64,000 nt of DNA from an uncultured Pelagibacteraceae bacterium (GCA_902589455.1 CACISX010000003.1:62001-126000), one strand, 5' to 3'; shown: positions 36,937 through 44,812, numbered from the stretch's first letter. Notes: a model not told the origin generated them from the letters alone. Numbers and translations: made by a program.

Positions 36937-37707
36937 ATGAGCAAACTTCAAATTATTTCTGATAAAAATAAAAAATCCTTAAAGATTAAAAATTTATTAG
37001 AAAAAAAAATAAAATCTAATCAATTTAATAAAAAAAATCTTGCTATTGTTATTGGTGGAGATGGTTTTATGCTTCAAACACTTAAAAAGAATAAAAATTC
37101 TAGAAAACATTTTTATGGAATTAATTCTGGAAATTATGGTTTTCTGATGAATAAATTTTCCTCAAAAGAAATTATAAAGAATTTATCGAAAGCAAACTTA
37201 GTTTCGATTTCTCCATTAGAAATGATTGTTAAGAATAAATATAATCAAGTTAAAAGATCAATAGCAATCAATGAAGTTTCTGTACTAAGACAAAGCAGAC
37301 AAGCAGCTTCTTTATCTATAAAACAAGGGTCAAGGCAAATAATAAAGAATTTAGTTTCAGATGGTGTATTAGTATCAACGCCCGCAGGAAGCACAGCTTA
37401 TAATCTTTCAGTTCATGGACCAATCTTAAGTCTTCATTCAAAAAAATTATCAATATCACCTATAAGTGCGTTTAGACCTAGAAGATGGAAGGGCAAGATT
37501 GTTAATGATAGATCTCAAATTGTTATTACAAACTTAAATCCATCTAAAAGACCGATTAGTGCAGTTGCTGATAACTTAGAAGTAAGAAATGCTAAATCAA
37601 TCACAGTTAAAACTAACAATAAAATAAAGTTTAATCTTCTTTATGATAAAAATAGAAGTTTACAAAAAAAGATTAAAATTGAGCAAATTAGAAAAGAAAC
37701 TACTTAG
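36937..37707 (+). CDS. nadK: NAD kinase
   Basis: 256 residues. The GGDG motif is IVIGGDGFMLQTL near residue 40, the NE/D motif INEVSVLR, and the glycine-rich VSTPAGSTAYNLSVHGPIL block is diagnostic. It phosphorylates NAD+ to NADP+ with ATP. It is core sequence lying between the two tRNA-associated insertions. Confidence 0.94.
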   Translation: MSKLQIISDKNKKSLKIKNLLEKKIKSNQFNKKNLAIVIGGDGFMLQTLKKNKNSRKHFYGINSGNYGFLMNKFSSKEIIKNLSKANLVSISPLEMIVKNKYNQVKRSIAINEVSVLRQSRQAASLSIKQGSRQIIKNLVSDGVLVSTPAGSTAYNLSVHGPILSLHSKKLSISPISAFRPRRWKGKIVNDRSQIVITNLNPSKRPISAVADNLEVRNAKSITVKTNNKIKFNLLYDKNRSLQKKIKIEQIRKETT

Positions 37708-37755
37708 AGAAAGACAATTAGATTGTGCCCCACATGCATTCTGTTGCCTGGCAAA

Positions 37756-37968
37756 CTATTTTGTTTTTTTTAACAAATATATATTTAAACTAACAGATAT
37801 AAAAATTATTAATAAAACAAATATTAGTATCAGTACATTTATTCCTGTATAACCTAGTCCAGTTTTGTCACCTAGATAAATTAGTAAATCTACAGTATTA
37901 TCAAAAATCCAATCTACCCAATTAATTCCACTATTAGCAACAGACTCGTATATTTCATTCTTGCTCAT
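37756..37968 (-). CDS. Small membrane protein with GLGYxxxN motif
   Basis: 70 residues: an amphipathic N terminus (SGINWVDWIFDNTVDLLIYL), then GDKTGLGYTGINVLILIF running into a strongly hydrophobic helix and NIYLLKKTK. The G-x-x-TGLGYxxxNxxxF segment also occurs in the two small proteins at 43830 and 44070, suggesting paralogues. Convergent with nadK; its start abuts the decayed tRNA fragment. Function unknown. Confidence 0.6.
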   Translation of the reverse strand: MSKNEIYESVANSGINWVDWIFDNTVDLLIYLGDKTGLGYTGINVLILIFVLLIIFISVSLNIYLLKKTK

Positions 37969-37981
37969 AATTTAAGGGGTG

Positions 37982-38013
37982 TTCGAACCGAAGTCATATT
38001 GATTACAAATCAA
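37982..38013 (-). pseudogene. Decayed 3'-half tRNA-Thr fragment, likely att site
   Basis: TTCGAACCG (37982-37990), a 6-nt gap, then TATTGATTACAAATCAA (37997-38013) match the T-loop, spacing and anticodon arm of the intact tRNA-Thr at 44830-44861: 26 conserved positions over 32 with identical spacing. The acceptor strand is eroded and T-stem pairing lost. Orientation fits a displaced native 3' half left at the far end of an island inserted in tRNA-Thr. Confidence 0.72.
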
Positions 38014-38089
38014 AAAGTTTCTTAAATTTTCCTTTGATTATCGTTGATAATACATAACTAATTTAGTCCTGTCTATTTAATCTTTAAAA

Positions 38090-38123
38090 ATTCACTTCAA
38101 ATTCACTTCAAATTTTTCTTCAA
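38090..38123. repeat. Tandem 11-bp repeats upstream of the island operon
   Basis: ATTCACTTCAA occurs twice in direct succession (38090-38100, 38101-38111), followed by a third, looser unit ATTTTTCTTCAA. They lie between the tRNA-Thr fragment and the first island gene. They may be recombinase arm sites or an operator for the operon; the sequence does not decide. Confidence 0.55.
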
Positions 38124-38152
38124 ATTTATCTTACTAAATCATATTATTAAAT

Positions 38153-39586
38153 ATGGTATTTCAAAATATTTGGTCAGGATTTAAAAATCTTTTTTCCACC
38201 GAAGTTGAACTTCAAGAACCATTTACTTTTCCAAAATTAGAAAAGCTCAACGAAGTTATTAAAAAATTTAAAATTGATGAAGAAGCAAAAAAAGATGGGG
38301 AAAAAAATCTACCAAGATCAGATAGAAAAAATTTAAGTGCAGCTGAGGAAAAAATTAAAGGGCATTATTACAGTATAATGCAGAATAGTAAAAAATTTGG
38401 AACCGAATATTCAAATAATGTAAAACAAAATATCGACAATAGTGGAATAATGACTGTTGATGCTAAAATTGATAACTATAAAAAAGATTCTACAAATTGG
38501 TTTAATGAAAAAAAGAAAGAGTCTAAAAATTTTAAATATTTTGATAATGAAAAGATAAAAGATGCCACTAATAGATATAATGAGTTTAGAAAAAAACATT
38601 CTTTAAATAGAAGAGCTAATTTTCCACCTTCATTAGTTTATTATTATGCTACTATTAGCGCCCTGTTCCTTGCAGAATGTCTTATCAATGGCTTATTTCT
38701 GAAAGAAGTAACAAGATCAGGTATAATGGGAGGTATTGGTATTGCTGTAATTATTTCTTTTTTTAATGTTTGGATAGGTTTTTTATATGGGAGATTTGTT
38801 TTACCTTTCAAAAATCATTTTAATGGAACTGTAAAATTTTTTGGATTTTTAAGTTTGTTAATTATTTTAATATGGTTTCTATGTGTTAATTTTTTTGTAG
38901 CCCACTATAGAGACCTAGTTGTAGTAAATAATGAAATAGAATTTATTGAAGTTATACAATTTATACTAGCTAGTCCTTTAGAGATAAAAGATTTTATTTC
39001 TTTTGCATTATTAGTTGTTGGAATTGTTTTTGGTGTTTCGGCGGTTGGCAGTGGATATAAATCAGACGATCCTTATCCAGGTTTTGGTGCTGCTGAGAGA
39101 TTTAAAGATAATACGATGAAAAGATATGCAGATACGCATTATAAATATTTAATGGAGTGTAAAGATCATAAAGATCATTTAATTCGTGAAATAAGAGAAT
39201 TATACAAGCAAATGAGAATTAAATATAAATCAATAAATCAAATGATAGATTTATTTACGACACTTGGTGAGAAATACGAGATACAAATCAAACGTATTAA
39301 TAGTGAGTGTAAACAAGCAATAATGCACTATAGAAATGAAAATGAGAGGGCAAGAACAGATAAACCACCCAAATATTTCGAAAAACCATTTATTTTTGAA
39401 GAAACTGGAAGATTAAATGTCGATATAAATGATCAAACTAAAATGGTTCTTAAATTGAAAAATAAAGTTTCAAGTATTGAAAAAGATCAAAAAGAAATTG
39501 TCAAACATATTGAGTCTAAATATGAAGATGCAACTAAAAAAGTCCAAGATCTTGTTGATTTTCATTCAGAAGAGTTAGAAAGATAA
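38153..39586 (+). CDS. Island protein A: four-helix membrane protein with coiled-coil tails
   Basis: 477 residues of no recognised family. A charged, helical N-terminal region (~1-160) precedes four predicted membrane helices at about 162-182, 190-212, 228-250 and 281-299. The last is followed by YKSDDPYPGFGAAER, then a long charged helical C-terminal half (from ~318) likely to form a coiled coil. Both large tails are expected in the cytoplasm. It is the first gene of an operon, two bases before gene B, with the channel-type genes further down, so it is probably a structural or sensing part of that machine. Confidence 0.72.
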   Translation: MVFQNIWSGFKNLFSTEVELQEPFTFPKLEKLNEVIKKFKIDEEAKKDGEKNLPRSDRKNLSAAEEKIKGHYYSIMQNSKKFGTEYSNNVKQNIDNSGIMTVDAKIDNYKKDSTNWFNEKKKESKNFKYFDNEKIKDATNRYNEFRKKHSLNRRANFPPSLVYYYATISALFLAECLINGLFLKEVTRSGIMGGIGIAVIISFFNVWIGFLYGRFVLPFKNHFNGTVKFFGFLSLLIILIWFLCVNFFVAHYRDLVVVNNEIEFIEVIQFILASPLEIKDFISFALLVVGIVFGVSAVGSGYKSDDPYPGFGAAERFKDNTMKRYADTHYKYLMECKDHKDHLIREIRELYKQMRIKYKSINQMIDLFTTLGEKYEIQIKRINSECKQAIMHYRNENERARTDKPPKYFEKPFIFEETGRLNVDINDQTKMVLKLKNKVSSIEKDQKEIVKHIESKYEDATKKVQDLVDFHSEELER

Positions 39587-39588
39587 TC

Positions 39589-40422
39589 ATGCCAAGTTTT
39601 GAAGATGAAAAAAAATCTCTAGATAATAAAGGTTACTTAATATTTGGAGCATTAATTTTTATCGTTATTTTAGTAATATGTTATTATGTTTATAAAAGCA
39701 TAACCTCTGTAGAATTAAATTCAAAAGGCTGCCCAGTCAAAGGTCCTTTTTCTGAACATGTTGTTCTTTTTGATCAGACAGACACTGTAAAAGATAAACC
39801 AATTGTCGAAGTTGATGCTAGAAATTTTTTAGATAAAATTAAAATTGATGTCCCTCAATATAGTCGTCTATCTATTTATGTGATTAAAAATGATCCTGAG
39901 GGACAAAATATAAAACCCGTCATTTCTGTTTGTAATCCAGGAGATGAAAGAAATTTAAGTTATTTTGAAAAATCAGGAATCACCCTAACGGTAAAAAAAT
40001 ATATGGAAGATTGGGAAAAAAATTTTAGCCAGATTATTAATCCAGTAATTAATAAAATCATGGAAAGATCAACCAGTCCCACATCACCTATTTTTGAAAT
40101 GATTAATGTCGTTAGCATTAATAGTTTTAAACATTCAAATCCAAAATATATTCATAAACTTGTTATATTTTCTGATTTTATGCATCATACTAGTGAATAT
40201 TCTTTTTATAATACATCAGACATAAACATTAAAAAATTTACTGATACTAGATATTTTAAAAATGTTTTTTCTAGCTTGAGAGATAACGTTGATGTGGAAT
40301 TATACTGTTACAAACGATATGAAAACGGACAATGTGATAACGTGGAAGGTTTTTGGAATAAATATTTTCAAGAGATAGATGCACACAATAATAATATTAA
40401 ATTTTTTAGGATAGGTTCATAA
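39589..40422 (+). CDS. Island protein B: membrane-anchored, vWA-like protein
   Basis: 277 residues. A short cytoplasmic start is followed by one membrane helix (about 16-36), and the rest should face the periplasm. After CPVKGPFSE comes a hydrophobic strand ending in acidic residues, HVVLFDQTD, resembling the first strand and MIDAS-like loop of von Willebrand A folds; a second strand KLVIFSDFMHHTSEY near 195-210 fits the later vWA strand. Strict DxSxS is absent, so metal binding is uncertain. Stop/start overlap (TAATG) couples it to the channel gene. Confidence 0.65.
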   Translation: MPSFEDEKKSLDNKGYLIFGALIFIVILVICYYVYKSITSVELNSKGCPVKGPFSEHVVLFDQTDTVKDKPIVEVDARNFLDKIKIDVPQYSRLSIYVIKNDPEGQNIKPVISVCNPGDERNLSYFEKSGITLTVKKYMEDWEKNFSQIINPVINKIMERSTSPTSPIFEMINVVSINSFKHSNPKYIHKLVIFSDFMHHTSEYSFYNTSDINIKKFTDTRYFKNVFSSLRDNVDVELYCYKRYENGQCDNVEGFWNKYFQEIDAHNNNIKFFRIGS

Positions 40423-41396
40423 TGGCCAAAAATGAAGTACCAACAGTAAAATTAAGAAGAACTAGTGCAGGCAATTTAAGAAATTTTTTTTTCATTTTTA
40501 CTGTTATTGGTGTTGCTTCAATAGTCATTGTAAGAATGTTTCCCGCAAATTCATTATTATTACAAATGGCTTTACCCGGTCTGGTAGTTTTGTTTTATGC
40601 AATTTTTATATTCAATAAAGGGAGAAATGTTTTAAATTTAGATCAACTAGGTGATAGTGTATATTATCTGGGTTTTATTTTAACACTAGCAGCATTAATT
40701 TTAGCTCTATATGATTTATCTGACAATCCAACCGCAGAAGACATAATACCAAAATTTGCAATTGCACTGACGACTACTGTTGTTGGAATATTTGTCAGGG
40801 TTTTTATGTCTCAATTTGCTGCCTCACAAGAGGACATAAATGAAATGTCTGAAAGAATGCTATCTGATACAGCTCTAAGTCTTAAAACACAGCTCGATAT
40901 GAGTACCAGTACATTTAAAAACTTAATCGATGAGATGAGCAGAAAAACGAGTGAGTCTTTAGAAAAAAATAGTATTGAATTAACTACTTTTCTAAAAGAA
41001 AATTCAGAGGAATTTGCCAAATCCTCAAAAAAAGTTATTTCAAATATAAATCTTGCTTCAGATACTTTGGTTAAAAAAACAAGCGATTTAGATAAAACCT
41101 TAGAAAATCTTAATAAGACTACTGAAAGCTTTAATGAAAATTTAAATACTCTTAATTCTGCATTAACACAAAATAACCCAGCAAGAGAGATATCAAATTT
41201 ACAAGACGTCTTTGACAATATGACTAAATCAATGGAAGCTTACAAGAATATTGTTTCAACAGATATTAAAGAAATCACATCAAATAAAAAAGAAATTTTC
41301 AAATCATTAGAAGAGTCTAGAGAAGCTTTACAAAAAATGTACAACAACATGTCTAGCATGTCGGATTTAATAGTTTCTAAACTGAAACGAAAATAA
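40422..41396 (+). CDS. Island protein C: TolQ/ExbB/MotA/ZorA-like channel protein
   Basis: 324 residues. Four predicted helices lie at about 20-38, 46-65, 80-97 and 109-131. The last pair (YYLGFILTLAALILALYDL and IPKFAIALTTTVVGIFVRVF) matches the two pore-lining helices of proton-channel proteins, including the conserved LTTTVVG threonine run. From residue 132 to the end the chain is a Ser/Thr/Lys/Glu-rich coiled coil with repeating hydrophobics, like the cytoplasmic tail of Zorya ZorA though shorter. The next gene encodes the matching single-pass partner. Function as an ion-driven motor is inferred. Confidence 0.75.
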   Translation: MAKNEVPTVKLRRTSAGNLRNFFFIFTVIGVASIVIVRMFPANSLLLQMALPGLVVLFYAIFIFNKGRNVLNLDQLGDSVYYLGFILTLAALILALYDLSDNPTAEDIIPKFAIALTTTVVGIFVRVFMSQFAASQEDINEMSERMLSDTALSLKTQLDMSTSTFKNLIDEMSRKTSESLEKNSIELTTFLKENSEEFAKSSKKVISNINLASDTLVKKTSDLDKTLENLNKTTESFNENLNTLNSALTQNNPAREISNLQDVFDNMTKSMEAYKNIVSTDIKEITSNKKEIFKSLEESREALQKMYNNMSSMSDLIVSKLKRK

Positions 41397-42226
41397 TGTT
41401 AAACCTTCATAAAGTTAGAAGAGGACAAGTTTTTAGTTTTACTCTTACGGAATTAATTTTGTTAATTCTTTTCATTTTGTTGTTACTTTTATGGTTTATT
41501 ACAGATAAAAAAAATGAAGAATTAAATAAATGGACTGAAGTAACAGGAACTAACACACCAGAGGAATATAAGATGTTGTATCCAAATTTTCCAGATAAGA
41601 CAACGTCTCCAGACCTTTTAGATAGATTAAAACTAGCGAATAAGGAATTAATAAAATTAAAAGAGATGCTAGAAAAATTTGCAGAAAAAACTGGTAAAGA
41701 AAATCCTGAGGATCTTCCATTAAATACAAAATCTGTAATAGCAAAAGCAGAGAAGGGACTAGGAAGAAATCCTCCTTGTTGGCCAAAGGGTTGGCCAGAG
41801 AACCCAAATTATGAAAATGCTGATAGAATATTTAATGTATTATTTTTAGGTGAAGATCAAATTGCAATTATTCCAGATTATCCAATTATTTATAAAGATC
41901 AGTATAATTTGTTACCTATTAACAAAAGTATACTAAGCTCGAATAATGACTTTAAAAATAACACTCTAAAAGTTCTATCTTCTGGAACTTTTATAAAGAA
42001 TTTTGATCGATTACTTCAGGTAAGTAAAAAGGAAATGAATATTAAGCATAGCAATCTTACTCTTAGAAGAGATTGTAGGCACGAAGTAAGACTATTTATA
42101 GAAAACGAGAGTATATCCAGAAAAGAATATATAAGGCTGAAAGAAGAAACCGTAGAATATGTATTTGATACATTTAGATTTAGAGATGATAAATACAATG
42201 ATTATTTATTAAAGTATAAGAATTAA
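41396..42226 (+). CDS. Island protein D: MotB/ExbD/ZorB-like single-pass partner
   Basis: 276 residues with a basic N terminus (MLNLHKVRRGQ), one membrane helix at about 17-35 and a periplasmic rest. The helix starts FSFTLTELILLILFILLL: Glu19 sits where MotB, ExbD and ZorB carry their proton-accepting Asp. A coiled coil (~70-100) is followed by a conserved-looking NPPCWPKGWPENP block and a C-terminal alpha/beta region ending near FRFRDD. No standard OmpA peptidoglycan motif is recognised. TAATG overlap with gene C supports a 1:1 complex. Confidence 0.7.
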   Translation: MLNLHKVRRGQVFSFTLTELILLILFILLLLLWFITDKKNEELNKWTEVTGTNTPEEYKMLYPNFPDKTTSPDLLDRLKLANKELIKLKEMLEKFAEKTGKENPEDLPLNTKSVIAKAEKGLGRNPPCWPKGWPENPNYENADRIFNVLFLGEDQIAIIPDYPIIYKDQYNLLPINKSILSSNNDFKNNTLKVLSSGTFIKNFDRLLQVSKKEMNIKHSNLTLRRDCRHEVRLFIENESISRKEYIRLKEETVEYVFDTFRFRDDKYNDYLLKYKN

Positions 42227-42504
42227 TGAACAAAGAAACTTTAGATGAAAAGATATTAGCTCTCAGAGCAGCTGTTTTAAGTAACTTATTAAGAAAAAAA
42301 AAAATAAAACACTCAGTTTCTGATTTAGAGAAAATGGTAATTAATAAAAGTGATTTATCAGTTTATAATTATTTTTCTTCTAGAAAAAATGTAAAGAAAA
42401 GATTTATTGTTTATTTAATATCAATTGTTATTGTCACAATATCTTCTTACTTTGTTTATAAATATTGGCCACTAACAAATTTGCTAAATTTATTCATTAA
42501 ATGA
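42226..42504 (+). CDS. Island protein E: small C-tail membrane protein
   Basis: 92 residues: a charged helical N-terminal part (ETLDEKILALRAAVLSNLLRKKK) and one membrane helix near 60-80 (FIVYLISIVIVTISSYFVY). Starts in the stop codon of gene D and ends in the start of gene F (ATGA), so it belongs to the same translational unit. No family recognised; perhaps an assembly or regulatory subunit. Confidence 0.6.
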   Translation: MNKETLDEKILALRAAVLSNLLRKKKIKHSVSDLEKMVINKSDLSVYNYFSSRKNVKKRFIVYLISIVIVTISSYFVYKYWPLTNLLNLFIK

Positions 42505-42974
42505 AGAAATTATTATTATTTTTCATTTTAAACCTATTAGCCTTTTCTCAACTAAATGCAGAAGAAAAAAAGATCGGTCTGTTAATTTTTTCTGACACAA
42601 GTAAAAAAATTGCAGATAAATTAAAATCAGAAATTTTAAATGAATTCGATAAATATGGTTTTACATCTAGTAAAACAGCATCTAAACAATTAGTGATATA
42701 TGTTAATAGAGACTTTAATGATGATATTAATCCTAATGGAATATCTCTAAGTATAGCTCATATCGATGCATATCATGTTCCAATCATTTTGAAAGTTTTA
42801 GAAAATAAAGAAATTAAAGATAAAGAATCAGCTAAGTTGTTGGCGTCACTAGTAAAAGAACATGGATTTTTAAAACACTTGTCTTCTATTCATTTATCTA
42901 ATGGTAATGACAATCAAGTAAGTATAGCGTCTAAAAGTATCGTAAAAACTTTTATTTCAAAAAATTTTAAATGA
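42501..42974 (+). CDS. Island protein F: secreted protein of unknown function
   Basis: 157 residues with a classic signal peptide (MKKLLLFFILNLLAFSQLNA, cleavage likely after NA). The mature part is alpha/beta: KIGLLIFSDTSKKIADKLK, LVIYVNRDFNDDINPNG, AYHVPIILKVLENK. Periplasmic. It overlaps both neighbours by ATGA junctions, linking the membrane machine to the nuclease gene that follows. No family recognised. Confidence 0.6.
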   Translation: MKKLLLFFILNLLAFSQLNAEEKKIGLLIFSDTSKKIADKLKSEILNEFDKYGFTSSKTASKQLVIYVNRDFNDDINPNGISLSIAHIDAYHVPIILKVLENKEIKDKESAKLLASLVKEHGFLKHLSSIHLSNGNDNQVSIASKSIVKTFISKNFK

Positions 42975-43513
42975 ACAAAAAATATCTTTTTTTAGTAATT
43001 TTCTTTATTTTTTTTACAAATTATTCATTTTCACAAGATGTTAAGGTACTAGATGGAGATACGATTAAAATTAATGGAGAGACAATACGATTTTCAGGAA
43101 TAGACACACCTGAGACAACTTATTATCGAAAATATAAACAACTTTGTTATTTAAACAACCAGAAAATATATTGTGGGGAGTTATCTAAAAGTAAGCTTAT
43201 AGAAAAAATTTCTAATAATAGAATTAATTGTATTAGAGAGGAAAAAAAAGACAGGTGGGGACGTACTTTAGCTGAGTGTTTTGTAAATAATGAAAGTTTA
43301 TCTAGGTACTTGGTGAAAACTGGATATGCTTTTGATTTTAAGAAATATTCTAAAGAAAAATTTAATTTAGAAGAAGAATATGCAAAAAAAAATAATCTTG
43401 GTTTATGGACAATGAAATTTTTATATCCTTGGGAATGGAGAGCTAAAATTAGAAAATTTAGAAAAGATAAAAGCACTATTAAAGATATTGAAATTTGGAT
43501 GGAAATTAAATAA
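42971..43513 (+). CDS. Secreted SNase-like (thermonuclease) nuclease
   Basis: 180 residues. Signal peptide (KKYLFLVIFFIFFTNYSFS) then a staphylococcal-nuclease OB fold: VLDGDTIKINGETIRFSGIDTPE provides the metal-binding Asp residues and first catalytic Arg, and KKDRWGRTLAEC the second conserved block with Arg. An inserted Cys-containing segment (LCYLNNQKIYCGELSK) lies between them, common in proteobacterial members. It should cut DNA or RNA in the periplasm. Translation is coupled to gene F, so it shares the island operon. Confidence 0.85.
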   Translation: MNKKYLFLVIFFIFFTNYSFSQDVKVLDGDTIKINGETIRFSGIDTPETTYYRKYKQLCYLNNQKIYCGELSKSKLIEKISNNRINCIREEKKDRWGRTLAECFVNNESLSRYLVKTGYAFDFKKYSKEKFNLEEEYAKKNNLGLWTMKFLYPWEWRAKIRKFRKDKSTIKDIEIWMEIK

Positions 43514-43529
43514 TGAAAAACTATTAAGA

Positions 43530-43799
43530 ATGAGACTTTTACTTTTATTATTTATATCTATGATTTTTGCTGAAATATCTTTTTCACATTCAGGTGGTTT
43601 AAATCAACAAGGTTGTCACAATAATCGAAAAACTGGAGGTTATCATTGTCATAGAAGTAAAAGTGTACAGCAATTAAAAAAATATAATTGTAAAATTGTT
43701 ATTGGTGATCAATATTATGAATTTGATCCATCAAGAACTAATAATAAATCATTAAATTTTAAAGAAAATGATGGTAAGGTTAAACTAAGTTGTTTTTGA
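43530..43799 (+). CDS. YHYH-domain secreted protein
   Basis: 90 residues from ATG 43530, chosen because it begins a clean signal peptide (MRLLLLLFISMIFAEISFS). The mature protein starts HSGGLNQQGCHNNRKTGGYHCH, the His/Cys-rich YHYH motif, followed by about 50 residues ending in KLSCF. YHYH proteins often sit beside SNase genes, as here (16 bp after). The motif suggests metal binding; the function is not known. Confidence 0.78.
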   Translation: MRLLLLLFISMIFAEISFSHSGGLNQQGCHNNRKTGGYHCHRSKSVQQLKKYNCKIVIGDQYYEFDPSRTNNKSLNFKENDGKVKLSCF

Positions 43800-43829
43800 T
43801 AATATATTTTATGTAATTGATTCATTCAA

Positions 43830-44066
43830 ATGAAAAAACTTGTAGGAATCGTGGTTCTGTGTTTGTTACTTCCTAAGTTATCATTTGCACATCATCCTGG
43901 AAAAAATCCTTCAGAAATTTGGTTATTGTGCCATAATATAATGCACTTTATTGGTGATATAACATCTCTAGGTTATGCTGGTGCTAATGTATTTGTTTTC
44001 TTAATATTGCAACCAGGTTTGATAATTCTATTTATGACTTTATGGTTAATTGAAAAGTTTAAATAA
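43830..44066 (+). CDS. Small secreted/membrane protein with LGYxxxN-QPG motif
   Basis: 78 residues. An N-terminal signal-like helix ends in SFAHHPGKN, then a second hydrophobic segment FIGDITSLGYAGANVFVFLILQPGLIIL and a short basic tail. The G-x-ITxLGYxxxNxxxFxxxQPGLI pattern is shared with the next gene and, more loosely, with the gene at 37756. Function unknown. Confidence 0.6.
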   Translation: MKKLVGIVVLCLLLPKLSFAHHPGKNPSEIWLLCHNIMHFIGDITSLGYAGANVFVFLILQPGLIILFMTLWLIEKFK

Positions 44067-44069
44067 TCA

Positions 44070-44252
44070 ATGCAAGAAATAGTTTATATAATTTTTAATT
44101 TAGCTGAAGCTGGTTTAATTTTTTTAGGAATAATAACAGGATTAGGTTATGAGATGGTAAATTATCTATTGTTTGTCTATATCCAGCCAGGTTTGATAAT
44201 ATTTTTCTTTATTCTTTGGCGTAGAGAAAAAAAGAAAAAACAAAAAATTTGA
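44070..44252 (+). CDS. Small membrane protein, paralogue of preceding gene
   Basis: 60 residues with two hydrophobic helices around GIITGLGYEMVNYLLFVY and IQPGLIIFFFILW, then a Lys-rich cytoplasmic tail. It starts three bases after its paralogue's stop, which suggests tandem duplication and co-translation. Confidence 0.58.
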   Translation: MQEIVYIIFNLAEAGLIFLGIITGLGYEMVNYLLFVYIQPGLIIFFFILWRREKKKKQKI

Positions 44253-44354
44253 TTTTAAAAATTAACATTATTAAATCAAAAAATTGCCATTATTTATGTT
44301 TATATTAATAATTGTTAAAGTTCTTTAACGTATAACTTCAGCAACATTCAAACC

Positions 44355-44696
44355 ATGAATAATACAAATCTTAAAAAAAAGTTTAGAGAAGATGCGATTG
44401 ATAGATTTGAAAATCAAATAGCTACTTATTATTATACCTTGCAACAATATCCAGATAGTATTGTTTATATTGAGAGTATCTGTCCAAAAAAAGGGATGCC
44501 TCAATATGGTATTGATTTTAATGATGAAGTAGAAATTGAAAATCAAAATCTTAAATCATTAACTTATGAACAAATACTTCTCTTTCTTAAAAATACACAA
44601 AAGGAAAGAAAAGAAAAGTTTATAGATTTTTTGATAAAGAGAGATATCACTTTCAAGTCTGAACTAGATTATTGGATAGATAAAGACGTTATTTAG
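44355..44696 (+). CDS. Hypothetical 113-residue protein at the right end of the island
   Basis: A soluble, acidic/charged protein: KKKFREDAIDRFENQIATYYYTLQ, then IESICPKKGMPQYGIDFNDEVEI and a helical C terminus (LTYEQILLFLKNTQKERKEKFIDFLIKRD). No signal, membrane helix or recognised motif. It is the last gene before the tRNA-Thr end. Confidence 0.55.
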   Translation: MNNTNLKKKFREDAIDRFENQIATYYYTLQQYPDSIVYIESICPKKGMPQYGIDFNDEVEIENQNLKSLTYEQILLFLKNTQKERKEKFIDFLIKRDITFKSELDYWIDKDVI

Positions 44697-44728
44697 TTGA
44701 TAAGACTACTTGACTGAAAAACACTCTT

Positions 44729-44756
44729 AACACACTACTAACACAGTGATTGTGTT
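44729..44756. repeat. TAACACA direct/inverted repeats near tRNA-Thr
   Basis: TAACACA occurs at 44729-44735 and 44739-44745, ten bases apart, and AACACA (44740-44745) pairs with TGTGTT (44751-44756) across 5 nt. The position just outside the tRNA 3' end suits recombinase arm sites; the hairpin could also terminate the preceding gene. Confidence 0.4.
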
Positions 44757-44812
44757 TTAACGGACTAGATTAAACTTTTGCAAAAATAATAAGTGTTGAT
44801 TTTATTGAGTGA

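Noticed and set aside
36937..37707. nadK as island cargo
   Set aside because: It lies between the two insertions directly after tRNA-Leu and looks like ordinary core sequence; neither repeat pair encloses it.
38153..42226. Canonical Zorya defence system
   Set aside because: A ZorA/ZorB-like pair is plausible, but there is no ZorD helicase, ZorC or ZorE-like nuclease gene, and proteins A and B are not Zorya components that I recognise.
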